From the NCBI GenBank assembly GCA_033875255.1, contig JAWZSN010000006.1, forward strand, positions 143,531-207,530: a stretch of 64,000 bases of DNA. Reading direction: 5' to 3'. Below are positions 34,303 to 42,916 of the stretch, one piece after another. The DNA is from Marinimicrococcus sp033875255. GTDB taxonomy: Bacteria; Pseudomonadota; Alphaproteobacteria; Geminicoccales; Geminicoccaceae. The position numbers were made by a program, and so were the translations under genes. The first letter of the stretch is position 1. The number at the start of each line of letters is the position of its first letter. The notes under the pieces were generated by a model. That model had not been told where the DNA came from, did no database searches, and was given only the letters and a program-made list of their open reading frames with translations.

Positions 34303-35765
34303 GCGCCGCCTCGCGGCGAGAAGCGGGCGGCGAGGTCGCGCTTGAGGATCTTGCCGTCGACGTTCCTCGGCAGCGCGTCGAGGATCATCACGCGGCGCGG
34401 CGCGCGCAGCCCTAGCCGGTCGCGGCAATGTGCGAGCAGCGCCTCCTCCTCGACGTGTCCGTGGGCCACCACGGCCGCGAGCGGCAGCTGGTCGCCTGCC
34501 AGGCGCGACAGCGGGAAGGCGGCCGCCTCGCGCACCGCCGGATGGTCGAGCAGCACACCCTCGACCTCGGCCGGAAAGATATTGATACCGTCGAAGATCA
34601 TCATGTCGTCGCTGCGCCCGTGGAAGGTCAGCCGTCCCTCGCCGTCCGCCGAGAGAACGTCGCCGGGATAGAGCCAGCCGCCGCGAACGGCACGGGCGGT
34701 GGTCCGGGCGTCCGCATAGGCCATGACGACCCCAGCCCCCGCCACGCGCAGCTGGCCGGGCGTGCCCGGGTTCACGGGCCGGTCCTGCGCATCGACAATC
34801 TGCCAGGAGACGCCATCCAGCGCTCGGCCCACCGTCGCGGGATGGCGCAGCGTCTCCTCCCCCACCGCCTGGGCGATGATGCCTGCGTCGTTGGTCCCGT
34901 AGCTCACCAGCAGATTGCGGCTCACCCTCTCGAGAGCGGCGCGGCGCAGCCCGTCCGGCACGATGCTGCCCCCGACCGTGAGAACGCGCAGATGCGGGAA
35001 GCGCACCGCATCGCTTCCACCGGCAAGGCGCACAAGGCCAGCGAGGCCGTTGGGGGTGATGACGGCCCATGTGATCTGGTGCCGGTCGAGGATGCCGGCC
35101 AGATCCTCGCTCGAGGCGCACTGGTCGAAGACGATGGTGGCGCCCTGCTCCAGACACCAGAACAGGGCGCTCTTGCAGGTGGCGAAGTCGAGTCTGGCGG
35201 GCGAGAAGAAGACGTCGCCGGCGCGCACCGCGGTTGCCGCCGGATGGCGCCGCCAGCGCGCCAGCATTTCGGCATGGCTCAGCATGAAGGCCTTGCGGCT
35301 GCCGGTGGTGCCCGACGAGTGGCAGATCATGAAGGGCTCGCAGCCGCCCTCATGCCGCGGCCCCGGCGCCAGCTCCCCTGCCTTGGCGAGCCACGCCGGA
35401 TCGGGATGGAGCACCGGCAGGCCGGCCTCTCCGGCATCTGCCATGTCGCTCGCCACGAGCGCAACGCCAAGCTCGCGCGCCATGGCGCGGCGCATGGCAG
35501 GTGGATCGGTGGGTGCGAGCGCCACCTGCACCGCCCCCATCCGGGCGAGGGCGAGAGCGACCACGAGGTGCCACAGCGGGCGGCCGAAGGTCAGCCCGAC
35601 GGTCTGGCCGGGCGTGACGCCCTGGGCCGCGAATACGGCTGCCGCGCGGCGCACGGCGCGCTCCAGCGTTGCGAAGTGAACGGGCTGGCCGCGGGCCAGC
35701 ACGGCAACGGCGTAAGGTCGCTCGCGAGCCTGAAGGGCAAGACCGTCAGTGACGTTCGAAGGCAT
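34299..35765 (-). CDS. AMP-forming acyl ligase, tandem copy 3
   Basis: The 488-residue protein has SSGTTGSRKAFMLSH (A3; Arg replaces the usual Pro), VSYGTNDAG (A5), GWLYPGDVLS (A7), GRSDDMMIFDG (A8) and PRNVDGKILKRDL (A10). It is the most diverged of the three copies and is first in the transcript. The start ATG at 35765 gives the shared opening NVTDGLALQARERP. Class I adenylating enzymes use ATP to form acyl-adenylates; the acid is not predictable here. The A3 change is tolerated in some family members, so I do not call it inactive. Confidence 0.88.
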   Translation of the reverse strand: MPSNVTDGLALQARERPYAVAVLARGQPVHFATLERAVRRAAAVFAAQGVTPGQTVGLTFGRPLWHLVVALALARMGAVQVALAPTDPPAMRRAMARELGVALVASDMADAGEAGLPVLHPDPAWLAKAGELAPGPRHEGGCEPFMICHSSGTTGSRKAFMLSHAEMLARWRRHPAATAVRAGDVFFSPARLDFATCKSALFWCLEQGATIVFDQCASSEDLAGILDRHQITWAVITPNGLAGLVRLAGGSDAVRFPHLRVLTVGGSIVPDGLRRAALERVSRNLLVSYGTNDAGIIAQAVGEETLRHPATVGRALDGVSWQIVDAQDRPVNPGTPGQLRVAGAGVVMAYADARTTARAVRGGWLYPGDVLSADGEGRLTFHGRSDDMMIFDGINIFPAEVEGVLLDHPAVREAAAFPLSRLAGDQLPLAAVVAHGHVEEEALLAHCRDRLGLRAPRRVMILDALPRNVDGKILKRDLAARFSPRGGA

Positions 35766-35829
35766 CTAGGAGGGCATCCGATAACGATGGGTCTCGCGTT
35801 AGCACAACTTTTGCGTGCTCGCGAGACCG

Positions 35830-36744
35830 TTATTTCACCTTGTCAGCTCCCGCCCGCTCCCCCCGCAGCACGCCGTTGATCTCCGCTCCGAAAATCAGGG
35901 TCACAGCGCTCACGTAAAGGAAGATCAGTGTAGCGATGGTGCCGGCGAAGCTGCCGTAGACGGGGGTGAGCTTGCCGACCCCGCGCAACGTCCAGGACAG
36001 CAAGGCGGCCGCGCCGAGCCACAGGACGGGTCCGACGAGAGCGCCGGGCAGCACGGTGCGCCAGCGCTGCGGCAAATCGGGCAGCCAGTGGTAGCAGACG
36101 GTGTAGAGCACCACGAGCACCACGAAGGCCACGCCGTAGCGGACGAAGAGCCACAGCCAGCCCTGCAGCACCGGCTCGTCGACCACCTGGTCGAGCAACG
36201 TCGCCAGATAGGGCAGCACCACCACCGAGCTGAAGGCCAGCACCGTGGCCACCGTGCCCAGGAAGGTGAAGACCATCACCTTGATCCGTGCCTTCCAAAA
36301 GCTGAGCCCCTGCTTCACGCCATAGGCGCGGTTGAGGGCGATGCGGATCGCTTGGGCGCCCGAGGAGGCGGCCCACAGCGTGCCGATGAAGCCCACGGTC
36401 AAAAGCGTCCGGCTAGGCTCGCCCAGCACCTCGTCGACCACCGGCCCGAGCGCCTGGGCCACCGCTGGCGGCGCATAGTCGAGCAGGGTCTTGATGAGCT
36501 CGGCTGCGGCGCCGGGCTCGCCCAGAAGGCTCGCCGCCTTGGAGAGGAACAGCACGAAGGGGAACATTGCGAGGACCACCGAGAAGGCCACATGCCCGGC
36601 CTGGTTGGCGCTCTCGTGCCGTACATAGTTGATGAAGGCCTGGACGAGGACAGGCGCCCCCGGCACGCGGCCGACCAGGCCCCGCAGAAATGCGAGGGCG
36701 CGCTGGATCATGCCGTCCTGCCGGTCCTTCCTGCCTGCGCCCAT
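35830..36744 (-). CDS. YihY/BrkB family inner membrane protein
   Basis: The 304-residue protein has about six hydrophobic helices, with the family motifs FINYVRHESANQAGHVAFS, LWAASSGAQAIRIALNRAYG and, near the C-terminus, LTPVYGSFAGTIATLIFLYV. These are typical of the YihY (formerly BrkB or RNase BN-like) family; the earlier RNase claim was an error and the role is unknown. Two starts are possible, 36744 and the ATG 11 codons later (36711). It lies 64 bases upstream of ligase copy 3 on the same strand. The 206 bases before it show nothing I can assign. Confidence 0.88.
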   Translation of the reverse strand: MGAGRKDRQDGMIQRALAFLRGLVGRVPGAPVLVQAFINYVRHESANQAGHVAFSVVLAMFPFVLFLSKAASLLGEPGAAAELIKTLLDYAPPAVAQALGPVVDEVLGEPSRTLLTVGFIGTLWAASSGAQAIRIALNRAYGVKQGLSFWKARIKVMVFTFLGTVATVLAFSSVVVLPYLATLLDQVVDEPVLQGWLWLFVRYGVAFVVLVVLYTVCYHWLPDLPQRWRTVLPGALVGPVLWLGAAALLSWTLRGVGKLTPVYGSFAGTIATLIFLYVSAVTLIFGAEINGVLRGERAGADKVK

Positions 36745-36950
36745 CCGCTCCCCACCCGCTGCCCCGCCGCCCCCGACGGCGGGCTGTCCGCCTCAGTCAG
36801 GTCGTGCGCCGCCATCCACGTCCTGGATGATGCCGACGCCATAACGGTTCGGCATCACCAAAAGTGCCGCCGCACCCGGATCCTGCCCGGCGCCGCACCG
36901 CCGTCAGCGCGGTGGATCTGGTTCAGCCGCCTGCCGTTGCGCCGCCCGTC

Positions 36951-37709
36951 TCACGGCATGAGCTGGCCGCCATTGACCTCGAGGATTTGGCCGGTGACGT
37001 AGCCGCCGAGCCGCGGCGAGGCGAGGTAGAGGAAGGCCCCGGCGCAGTCCTCGGCGGTGCCCAGCCGCTGGAGCGGGATCCGCCTGCGGGTTGCCTCCAG
37101 CTTGTCGGGGGTAGAGTAGATCTCGTGGAAGCGCGTGGTGATGGTGCCGGGCGAGACAGCATTGACCCTGATCCCGTCGGGCGCCAGCTCGGCCGCCAGC
37201 GAGCGCGTGAAGGTCGAGACGAACGCCTTGGCGGCGCTGTAGAGGCTGGAGCCGGCGCTGCCCCCGGTGCGCGCCGAGATCGAGGTAACGTTGACGATGC
37301 TGCCGCGGCTCTGGCGCAGCGCGGGCAGGGCCTCGCGGCAGGCCACCACCACCGAGCGGGCGTTGAGGTCGAAGACGGCATCGAGATCCTCCGGCCGCAT
37401 GTCGGCGAGCGGGACGCGCGCCACCATGTGGCCGGCATTGTTCACCAGCACGTCGAGCCCGCCCAGCGCCGAGACCGCCTCCACCACCGTGCGGCGCACC
37501 TCGCCCATCGCCCGGAAGTCGCCGCGCAAGACCGCCGCCGCCCCGGCCTCGCGGGCCAGCCTGTCCGCTTCCTCCTCGTGAGCGTGCCAGTGCAGCGCCA
37601 CCCGCGCCCCTGCCGCGGCGAAGGCACGCACCGCTGCGGCACCAATACCGCTGCTGCCTCCGGTGACCAGCACCCGCTTTCCCGCGAGGTCGAGTTCGTA
37701 GCCGCTCAT
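36951..37709 (-). CDS. Short-chain dehydrogenase/reductase
   Basis: The 252-residue protein is a classical SDR: TGGSSGIGAAA (NAD(P) loop, about 17-27), LVNNAG, the catalytic Ser near residue 145 and the YSAAK Tyr-Lys pair, then VSPGTITT. It will reduce or oxidise an alcohol or ketone with NAD(P); the HWHAHEE segment after the second strand suggests no clear NAD/NADP preference to me. CGGGAGGA precedes the ATG at 37709. It is divergent from the HAD gene with about 109 bases between, room for two promoters. Confidence 0.9.
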   Translation of the reverse strand: MSGYELDLAGKRVLVTGGSSGIGAAAVRAFAAAGARVALHWHAHEEEADRLAREAGAAAVLRGDFRAMGEVRRTVVEAVSALGGLDVLVNNAGHMVARVPLADMRPEDLDAVFDLNARSVVVACREALPALRQSRGSIVNVTSISARTGGSAGSSLYSAAKAFVSTFTRSLAAELAPDGIRVNAVSPGTITTRFHEIYSTPDKLEATRRRIPLQRLGTAEDCAGAFLYLASPRLGGYVTGQILEVNGGQLMP

Positions 37710-37818
37710 GCGGTCCTCCCGCTCCTGTTGAGGCAGCCGCCGCCGCGGCCGTTGTCGCGCGCCGCGCGCTGGCCTACCTAGGCGCCAGTCCGAGAGCTTC
37801 CAGCAAAGAGGCCCTGCC

Positions 37819-38688
37819 ATGACCGCGCCGCGTCTCGCCGGCGGAATCGGCGTCCTCGCCGACCGCTACGATGCCTTCATCCTCGACCAGTGGGGCGTGC
37901 TCCACAACGGATCGCAACCCTATCCCGGCGCCGTCGAGGCGGTGCATCGCCTGAAAGAGGCGGGCAAGCGGGTGGCGCTGCTCTCCAACTCCGGGCGGCG
38001 TGCCGCGCACAACCGCGCGATGCTGGCCCATCTCGGCTTCGAGCCCGCCGACTTCGACGGGATCGTGACCTCGGGCGAGGCTGCCTGGCGGGTGCTCTCC
38101 CGCGGGCTGCCGCCCTTCGACGGGCTCGGCCGGCGCTGCTACCTGATCACCCGCGGCGGCGATCGCGCGGTGGTCGAGGGGCTTGGGGTCGAGCTGGTCG
38201 AGGACCCGCACGAGGCCGATTTCCTCTTCGCCTCGGGCGTCGACAGCCCAGAGATGGGGCTCGAGGACTACAAGGCCGCCCTCGACGTGGCGGCCCGGCG
38301 CGGCCTGCCGCTGCTCTGCTCGAACCCCGACCACTGGGCGCCCAGCAGCGACGGGCTGGTGCTCGCGCCGGGCGCGCTGGCAGCCTATCACGCGGCGCAG
38401 GACGGACAGGTCCTCTATGTCGGCAAGCCGCACCGGCCGATCTACGACGCCTGCTTCGAGATCCTGGACGGCGTCGCCCGCGCGCGGATCGTCGCGGTGG
38501 GCGACAGTTTCGAGCATGACGTCAAGGGCGCCAACAATGCCGGCATCGACGCCTGCTTCGTCGCCGGCGGGCTGCACGCGGCCGAGCTCGATGGCCTCGA
38601 GGGCGAAGCCTGCGAGCAGGCCGTGGCCGAGCTCGCCCGCCGGCACGAGGCCCGCGCCGCGTGGGTGGTGCCGGCCTTCCGCTGGTAG
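37819..38688 (+). CDS. HAD-superfamily class IIA phosphatase (TIGR01459-like)
   Basis: The 289-residue protein shows the HAD motif I FILDQWGVLHNG (nucleophile Asp near residue 24), motif II LLSNSGR, and motif IV VAVGDSFEHDVKGANNAG, with the class IIA cap between. Similar alphaproteobacterial proteins are named TIGR01459 and resemble sugar-phosphate phosphatases of the NagD type. It probably dephosphorylates a small metabolite. It is followed 48 bases later by a PfkB-family kinase on the same strand, so the two may act on related sugars; that pairing is inference. Confidence 0.88.
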   Translation: MTAPRLAGGIGVLADRYDAFILDQWGVLHNGSQPYPGAVEAVHRLKEAGKRVALLSNSGRRAAHNRAMLAHLGFEPADFDGIVTSGEAAWRVLSRGLPPFDGLGRRCYLITRGGDRAVVEGLGVELVEDPHEADFLFASGVDSPEMGLEDYKAALDVAARRGLPLLCSNPDHWAPSSDGLVLAPGALAAYHAAQDGQVLYVGKPHRPIYDACFEILDGVARARIVAVGDSFEHDVKGANNAGIDACFVAGGLHAAELDGLEGEACEQAVAELARRHEARAAWVVPAFRW

Positions 38689-38736
38689 GGACGGCACCCC
38701 GCCCGTCATGACACGTCAAGGAAAGGCAGTCACCGC

Positions 38737-39636
38737 ATGACGCGCGTCCTGTGCGTCGGGCACGCCGTGCTCGACCAGGTCTTCGACTTCGCCGCGCTGC
38801 CGCTCCAGCCCGGCAAGCATCTGGCCCGGGGCTACCGCATGGTGGGTGGCGGCATGGCGGCCAACGCCGCCTGCGCGGTGGCCCGGCTCGGCGCTGAGGC
38901 GCTCTTGATGAGCCGCATCGGCGGCGATCCGGCCGGGGCCGCCATTCTGGCCGAGCTGGATGCCTGCGGCGTGGCGAGCGGCGCCGTGGAGCGGGTGGCG
39001 GGGCTGCCCTCCTCGATCTCGGCCATCGCGGTGGCGGAGGATGGCGAGCGGCTGCTCTTCAATCACACCGACCCGCGCCTTCTGGAGGCGGCACCGGCCC
39101 CGGCCGAGGCGAGCTTCGGCTTCTTCGACGCGCTGATGGCCGACTGCCGCTGGCCGGCCGCCGCGGCCGCCGGGCTGGAGCTCGCTCGCCGGCGCGGCGT
39201 GCCGGCAGTGGCCGACATCGACCATCCGCTCGCCCCCGCGTTCGCTGCACGGATTCTCGAGGCGGCGAGCCACGTCGTCTTCAGCCGCGACGGGCTCAAG
39301 AAGGCCACCGGCTGCACCGGCGTCGAGGAGGGTCTGGCTTGGGCCGCGGCGCGCACTGGCGGGCTGCTGGCGGTGACGCTGGGCGCCGACGGAGTGCTTT
39401 GGCGCGACGGGAAGCGGCTCGAGCTGTTGCCGGGCTTCGCGGTCACCGCGGTCGACACGATGGGGGCCGGCGACGCCTTCCATGGCGCCTTGGCGCTGGC
39501 CCTCGCGGAGGGCCAGGCATGGACCGCCTCGCTGCGTTTCGCCGCAGCGACAGCGGCCTTGAAGGTGACCCGCCCGGGCGGCCGCGAGGCCTATCCGGGG
39601 CGGGCCGAGGTGGAGGCCCTGCTGGGCTCTCCCTGA
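38737..39636 (+). CDS. PfkB-family carbohydrate kinase
   Basis: The 299-residue protein is a ribokinase-fold kinase. It shows YRMVGGGMAANAACAVARLG (first PfkB signature, substrate side) and VDTMGAGDAFHGALALAL (second signature with the catalytic Asp and anion hole). Relatives phosphorylate ribose, fructose, sulfofructose or nucleosides; the N-terminal sequence looks nearest to sulfofructose kinase-like members, but this is a weak impression. Only 48 bases separate it from the HAD gene. It converges on the desaturase gene, with 19 bases between the stops. Confidence 0.88.
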   Translation: MTRVLCVGHAVLDQVFDFAALPLQPGKHLARGYRMVGGGMAANAACAVARLGAEALLMSRIGGDPAGAAILAELDACGVASGAVERVAGLPSSISAIAVAEDGERLLFNHTDPRLLEAAPAPAEASFGFFDALMADCRWPAAAAAGLELARRRGVPAVADIDHPLAPAFAARILEAASHVVFSRDGLKKATGCTGVEEGLAWAAARTGGLLAVTLGADGVLWRDGKRLELLPGFAVTAVDTMGAGDAFHGALALALAEGQAWTASLRFAAATAALKVTRPGGREAYPGRAEVEALLGSP

Positions 39637-39655
39637 AGCCTCGCGACCCGGCGGC

Positions 39656-40678
39656 TCAGGCGGCCGCCAGGCGGGCCTGCCTGAAGCTCACCAGCCGGCG
39701 GCGCTGCTCGCACCACAGATTGAGGCGCAGACAGCCCAGGCTCTGGCGCAAGGTGATGCGGCCGACCTCGCGCAGCTCGGGATGGTCGCGCAGCACCTCG
39801 GGCAGCCGGTAGCTCGGGATGCGGCTGCACAAATGGTGAATGTGGTGCATGCCGATATTGAGGGTCAGCCAGCGCAGCGGCGTCGGCAGGTCGTAGTGCG
39901 AGCTGCCGTGCAGGGCGCCGTCGTGGAAGTCCCAGCCCTTCTGGTCCTCCCAGTAGGTGTCCTCGTACTGGTGCTGGACGTAGAACAGCCAGACCCCGGC
40001 GGTGGCCGCCAGCAGCATGACCGGCAGGTGGATGGCGAGGAAGGGCCCCACGCCGATCAGCATCATGAGGCCGGCGATCAGGGCCGCCACGGCGAGATTG
40101 GTGGCGAGCGTGCTCATCCACATCTCGCGGCCGCGCAGATAGCCCAGCGGCAGACGGTAGCTCAGCAGGAACACCCAGATCGGGCCCAGGCCGAACAGCA
40201 CCAGCGGGTTGCGGGCGAGCCGGTAGCGCAGCCGGCCGAGCAGCGGCAGCGCCTCGTACTCGCGCACCGTCAAGGTCCACACGTCACCCGTGCCGCGGCG
40301 GTCGAGATTGCCGGTGGTCGAGTGATGCACGTTGTGCACCCGCCGCCAGTAGCCGTAGGGCGTCAGGGTGAGGATGCCGATCAGCCGGCCGGTCCAGTCG
40401 TTGAGGCGCCGGTTGGCAAAGAACGAGCCGTGGCCGCAATCGTGCTGGATCATGAAAAGCCGCACGAGAAAGCCGGCAGCGGGCAGGATCAGCAGCGTGC
40501 CGGGCCAAAACGCGGCGCGCAGGCTGAGCCATGCGCCGATCCACGAGGCGAGGAAGGCAGCAGCCGAGACGGCGAGCTCGAAGATGCCGCGCCCCAGCAC
40601 CGGCTCGCGGTAGCGAGCGAGCCGGGCGGTCCAGGCGCGGGAGCCGTCCTCGGCGGACGGCCGTGAAGAGATCGACAT
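39656..40678 (-). CDS. Fatty acid desaturase (membrane, acyl-lipid type)
   Basis: The 340-residue membrane protein has the three histidine boxes of acyl-lipid desaturases: HDCGH (79-83), HNVHH (115-119) and HHIHH (278-282), separated by two pairs of membrane helices. It resembles omega-6 (delta-12) desaturases. It should introduce a double bond using a di-iron centre and an electron donor. I chose the ATG at 40678 rather than the TTG 9 codons upstream. It may alter membrane fluidity or modify hydroxylated/carotenoid substrates; only family level is certain. Confidence 0.9.
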   Translation of the reverse strand: MSISSRPSAEDGSRAWTARLARYREPVLGRGIFELAVSAAAFLASWIGAWLSLRAAFWPGTLLILPAAGFLVRLFMIQHDCGHGSFFANRRLNDWTGRLIGILTLTPYGYWRRVHNVHHSTTGNLDRRGTGDVWTLTVREYEALPLLGRLRYRLARNPLVLFGLGPIWVFLLSYRLPLGYLRGREMWMSTLATNLAVAALIAGLMMLIGVGPFLAIHLPVMLLAATAGVWLFYVQHQYEDTYWEDQKGWDFHDGALHGSSHYDLPTPLRWLTLNIGMHHIHHLCSRIPSYRLPEVLRDHPELREVGRITLRQSLGCLRLNLWCEQRRRLVSFRQARLAAA

Positions 40679-40823
40679 GAGCCGGGGGTCTCGCGGTAAG
40701 AGCAAGTTTCAGGCGACGAGCGAACCTCGAGGTTTGATGCCGCTCTGGCCACCGAAGGTCAATTGGTTCCCGCGCCCCGCGGCGGTAGGGGTCGGCGCTG
40801 CGGCGGTGAGCCGCGCATGCGCG

Positions 40824-40858
40824 AAGGGGCCCGGCGCGCCGTGGCGGCCGGGCCCCTT
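40824..40858 (-). terminator. Strong hairpin after the solute-binding protein gene
   Basis: AAGGGGCCCGGC (40824-40835) pairs with GCCGGGCCCCTT (40847-40858), a perfect 12-bp stem with an 11-nt loop. It lies 18 bases beyond the end of the gene at 40877 in its direction of reading and ends in TT. It is the best terminator candidate in the window. Confidence 0.6.
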
Positions 40859-40876
40859 GCTGCCGGCAAGTCCGGC

Positions 40877-42211
40877 TCAGGCCTTGTAGTAGCGCTCGGC
40901 GCGGCGCTGCGCCTCGGCGGCCGCCTCCTTGGGCGTCATGCTGCCGGCGCAGACCGACTGGAACATGCCCAGCACCACATAGTCCGCCTTGCAGGCCGAG
41001 GCGGCCTCGCCCGGAGTCCCCTTCCAGCTCTGCGGCATGGCCTTGCGCAGCACGTTCTTGTAGGGCTCGTGCTTGGGGTCCGAGGTCCACACCGGGCTCG
41101 CGTCATAGGCCTGGAGCGGGTGGCACCAGTAGCCGATGGAGGCCTCCATCCACGGCACGTACTGCTCCTTCTCCATCATGAAGCGCAGATATTCCTTGGC
41201 CGCGTTGGGATAGTCCGTGTGCGCCATCACCATGGCGTTGATGACCAGGCTGCCCTGGCTGGGCTTGCCGAGCGGGCCGATCGGGTAGTCGGCGTGGAAC
41301 GTGTCCTCGGCCAGCTCGCGCATGCGCGGATCGTCGGAGTTCTTGGCCGCGTAGTAGACCGAGATGCCGTTGCCGGTGAGGCTGATGTCGCCCGAGAGAT
41401 AGGTCTTGTTGTTGGATGGATCGAGCCAGGCGAGCGTTCCGGGGATGAAGGTCTCGTAGAGCTCGCGGGCGTACTCGAGCGCCTCGTAGGTCCTCGGATT
41501 GTCAATGATCACATTGTCCTGCTCGTCGACCAGCGAGCTGTCGAAGCCCCACAGGATCCAGTCGGTCCAGCCGCCGTCGCCGACCGCGTTGCCGAGCGCA
41601 AAGCCCACCGGATGGCCCACCTTCTTGAGCCCCTGGCAGAGCTTGAGGAAGCCGGGGAAGTCGCTCGGGAAGGTGTCGAAGCCGGCCTTCTCGACCGACG
41701 AGCGGCGATAGACCATGGTGCTGCCGCTGCCGCCGATCGGCATGGCGATCCACTGGCCCTCCTGGTTCTTGCCGTAGATCTCGCAGACCGGAAACCAGCC
41801 GCCGTATTTCTTGCCGAGATAGGTCGCCAGATCGTCGAGCGGGAGCATCCGCCCGGGGAACATGTGCGGGTCTTCCTGCCATGCCAGGATCACGTCGGGG
41901 CCGCTGCCGACGCTGGCGGCGACCGCCGTCTTGGGCCGCAGATCGGCCCAGCTCTCCTGCTGGACGATCACCTCGACGCCGGTCTGCTCGGTGAATTTCT
42001 TGCTGTTGGCCAGCCACAGCTCCTCGTCGCCCTTGACGAACTTGCTGGGCCGCAGCACGCGCAGCTTGGCGCCCTTCTCGATCGGATAGCTGGGCGGCTG
42101 CACGTCCGCCACGGGCACCTGCGCCCGAAGCGCGCGCCCGCCCGGGAGCATCGCGCCGGCGGCAGCACCGAGCCCCAGGATGAGTCCGTCTCTACGGGTG
42201 AGATTCGCCAT
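40877..42211 (-). CDS. Extracellular solute-binding protein, family 1 (orphan)
   Basis: The 444-residue protein starts with TRRDGLILGLGAAAGAML, a twin-arginine-like export signal, and then shows a family 1 (sugar/oligosaccharide) binding-protein fold, e.g. FTEQTGVEVIVQ, GSGPDVILAWQEDPH, AMPIGGSGSTMVYRR. It would bind a solute in the periplasm for an ABC importer. No permease or ATPase gene is next to it in the window, so it is an orphan or serves a distant transporter. GACAGGGAGG precedes the ATG at 42211. A 12-bp hairpin follows the stop. Confidence 0.88.
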   Translation of the reverse strand: MANLTRRDGLILGLGAAAGAMLPGGRALRAQVPVADVQPPSYPIEKGAKLRVLRPSKFVKGDEELWLANSKKFTEQTGVEVIVQQESWADLRPKTAVAASVGSGPDVILAWQEDPHMFPGRMLPLDDLATYLGKKYGGWFPVCEIYGKNQEGQWIAMPIGGSGSTMVYRRSSVEKAGFDTFPSDFPGFLKLCQGLKKVGHPVGFALGNAVGDGGWTDWILWGFDSSLVDEQDNVIIDNPRTYEALEYARELYETFIPGTLAWLDPSNNKTYLSGDISLTGNGISVYYAAKNSDDPRMRELAEDTFHADYPIGPLGKPSQGSLVINAMVMAHTDYPNAAKEYLRFMMEKEQYVPWMEASIGYWCHPLQAYDASPVWTSDPKHEPYKNVLRKAMPQSWKGTPGEAASACKADYVVLGMFQSVCAGSMTPKEAAAEAQRRAERYYKA

Positions 42212-42442
42212 CAAAACCTCCCTGTCTCGTGGTCTTGTTCTGCTTTCGGCGGTTCCTGGCTCGACCGCGCCGGCATCCTCGCCCCCCGCGAGGGTCCATG
42301 CAACCCCGGATCGAGCCGGGCCGCCGTCTCCGCTCGCCCGAGGTCGTGCAGGACCAACCTCGCCACCGATGCCGGGGAACCGGAGCGGCGCTCCGCCCGT
42401 TGCGGCGAAAGCCCATCTGGGTCCGCAGGGAGACTGACCGCC

Positions 42443-42898
42443 ATGGTCGCCGAGACCACCAGCCGCGTCGCCGACAACACGCCCGAGCACGTCAATGCCT
42501 GGATCCGTTGCTGCACCGAGCAGAGCGTCCACCATCTGGCAGAAAACCCCGACCTGATCTCCATGAGGCTGCGTCAGCTCGACCGCGAATGGAACGTCGA
42601 GCGGGCGCTCGAGGCCAATGCCGCGAGCTTCGCTCTCGTCGGCCTGGTGCTGGGGTTGCGCAAACGGGGCTGGCTCGGCCTGCCGATCGGTGTCGCCGGC
42701 TTCCTGCTGCAGCACGCCGTGGAGGGGTGGTGCCCGCCGCTCAGCGTGCTGCGCCGGCTGGGCTTCAGGACGGCGCGGGAGATCGAGGAGGAGCGCGGCG
42801 CGCTCAAGGCGCTCAGGGGCGATTTCACCACCCTTCCCGCCGACGCGCCGGCAGCCGAGCGGGCGCGCCGGGCGCTGGAGGCGGCCCGCGCCCGCTGA
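42443..42898 (+). CDS. Small membrane protein, DUF2892-like
   Basis: The 151-residue protein has two short hydrophobic segments in the middle (ASFALVGLVLGL and GLPIGVAGFLLQHAVEGW), matching the DUF2892/YgaP membrane-domain pattern with the typical NVERALE just before. The ends are charged and helical. Function unknown. The ATG at 42443 is the likely start; the frame is open much further upstream but only as a shadow of the binding-protein gene. It ends 19 bases from the convergent TRAP gene. The 231 bases before it show nothing distinctive. Confidence 0.7.
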   Translation: MVAETTSRVADNTPEHVNAWIRCCTEQSVHHLAENPDLISMRLRQLDREWNVERALEANAASFALVGLVLGLRKRGWLGLPIGVAGFLLQHAVEGWCPPLSVLRRLGFRTAREIEEERGALKALRGDFTTLPADAPAAERARRALEAARAR

Positions 42899-42916
42899 CC
42901 GGCCGGAGCACCAGCC

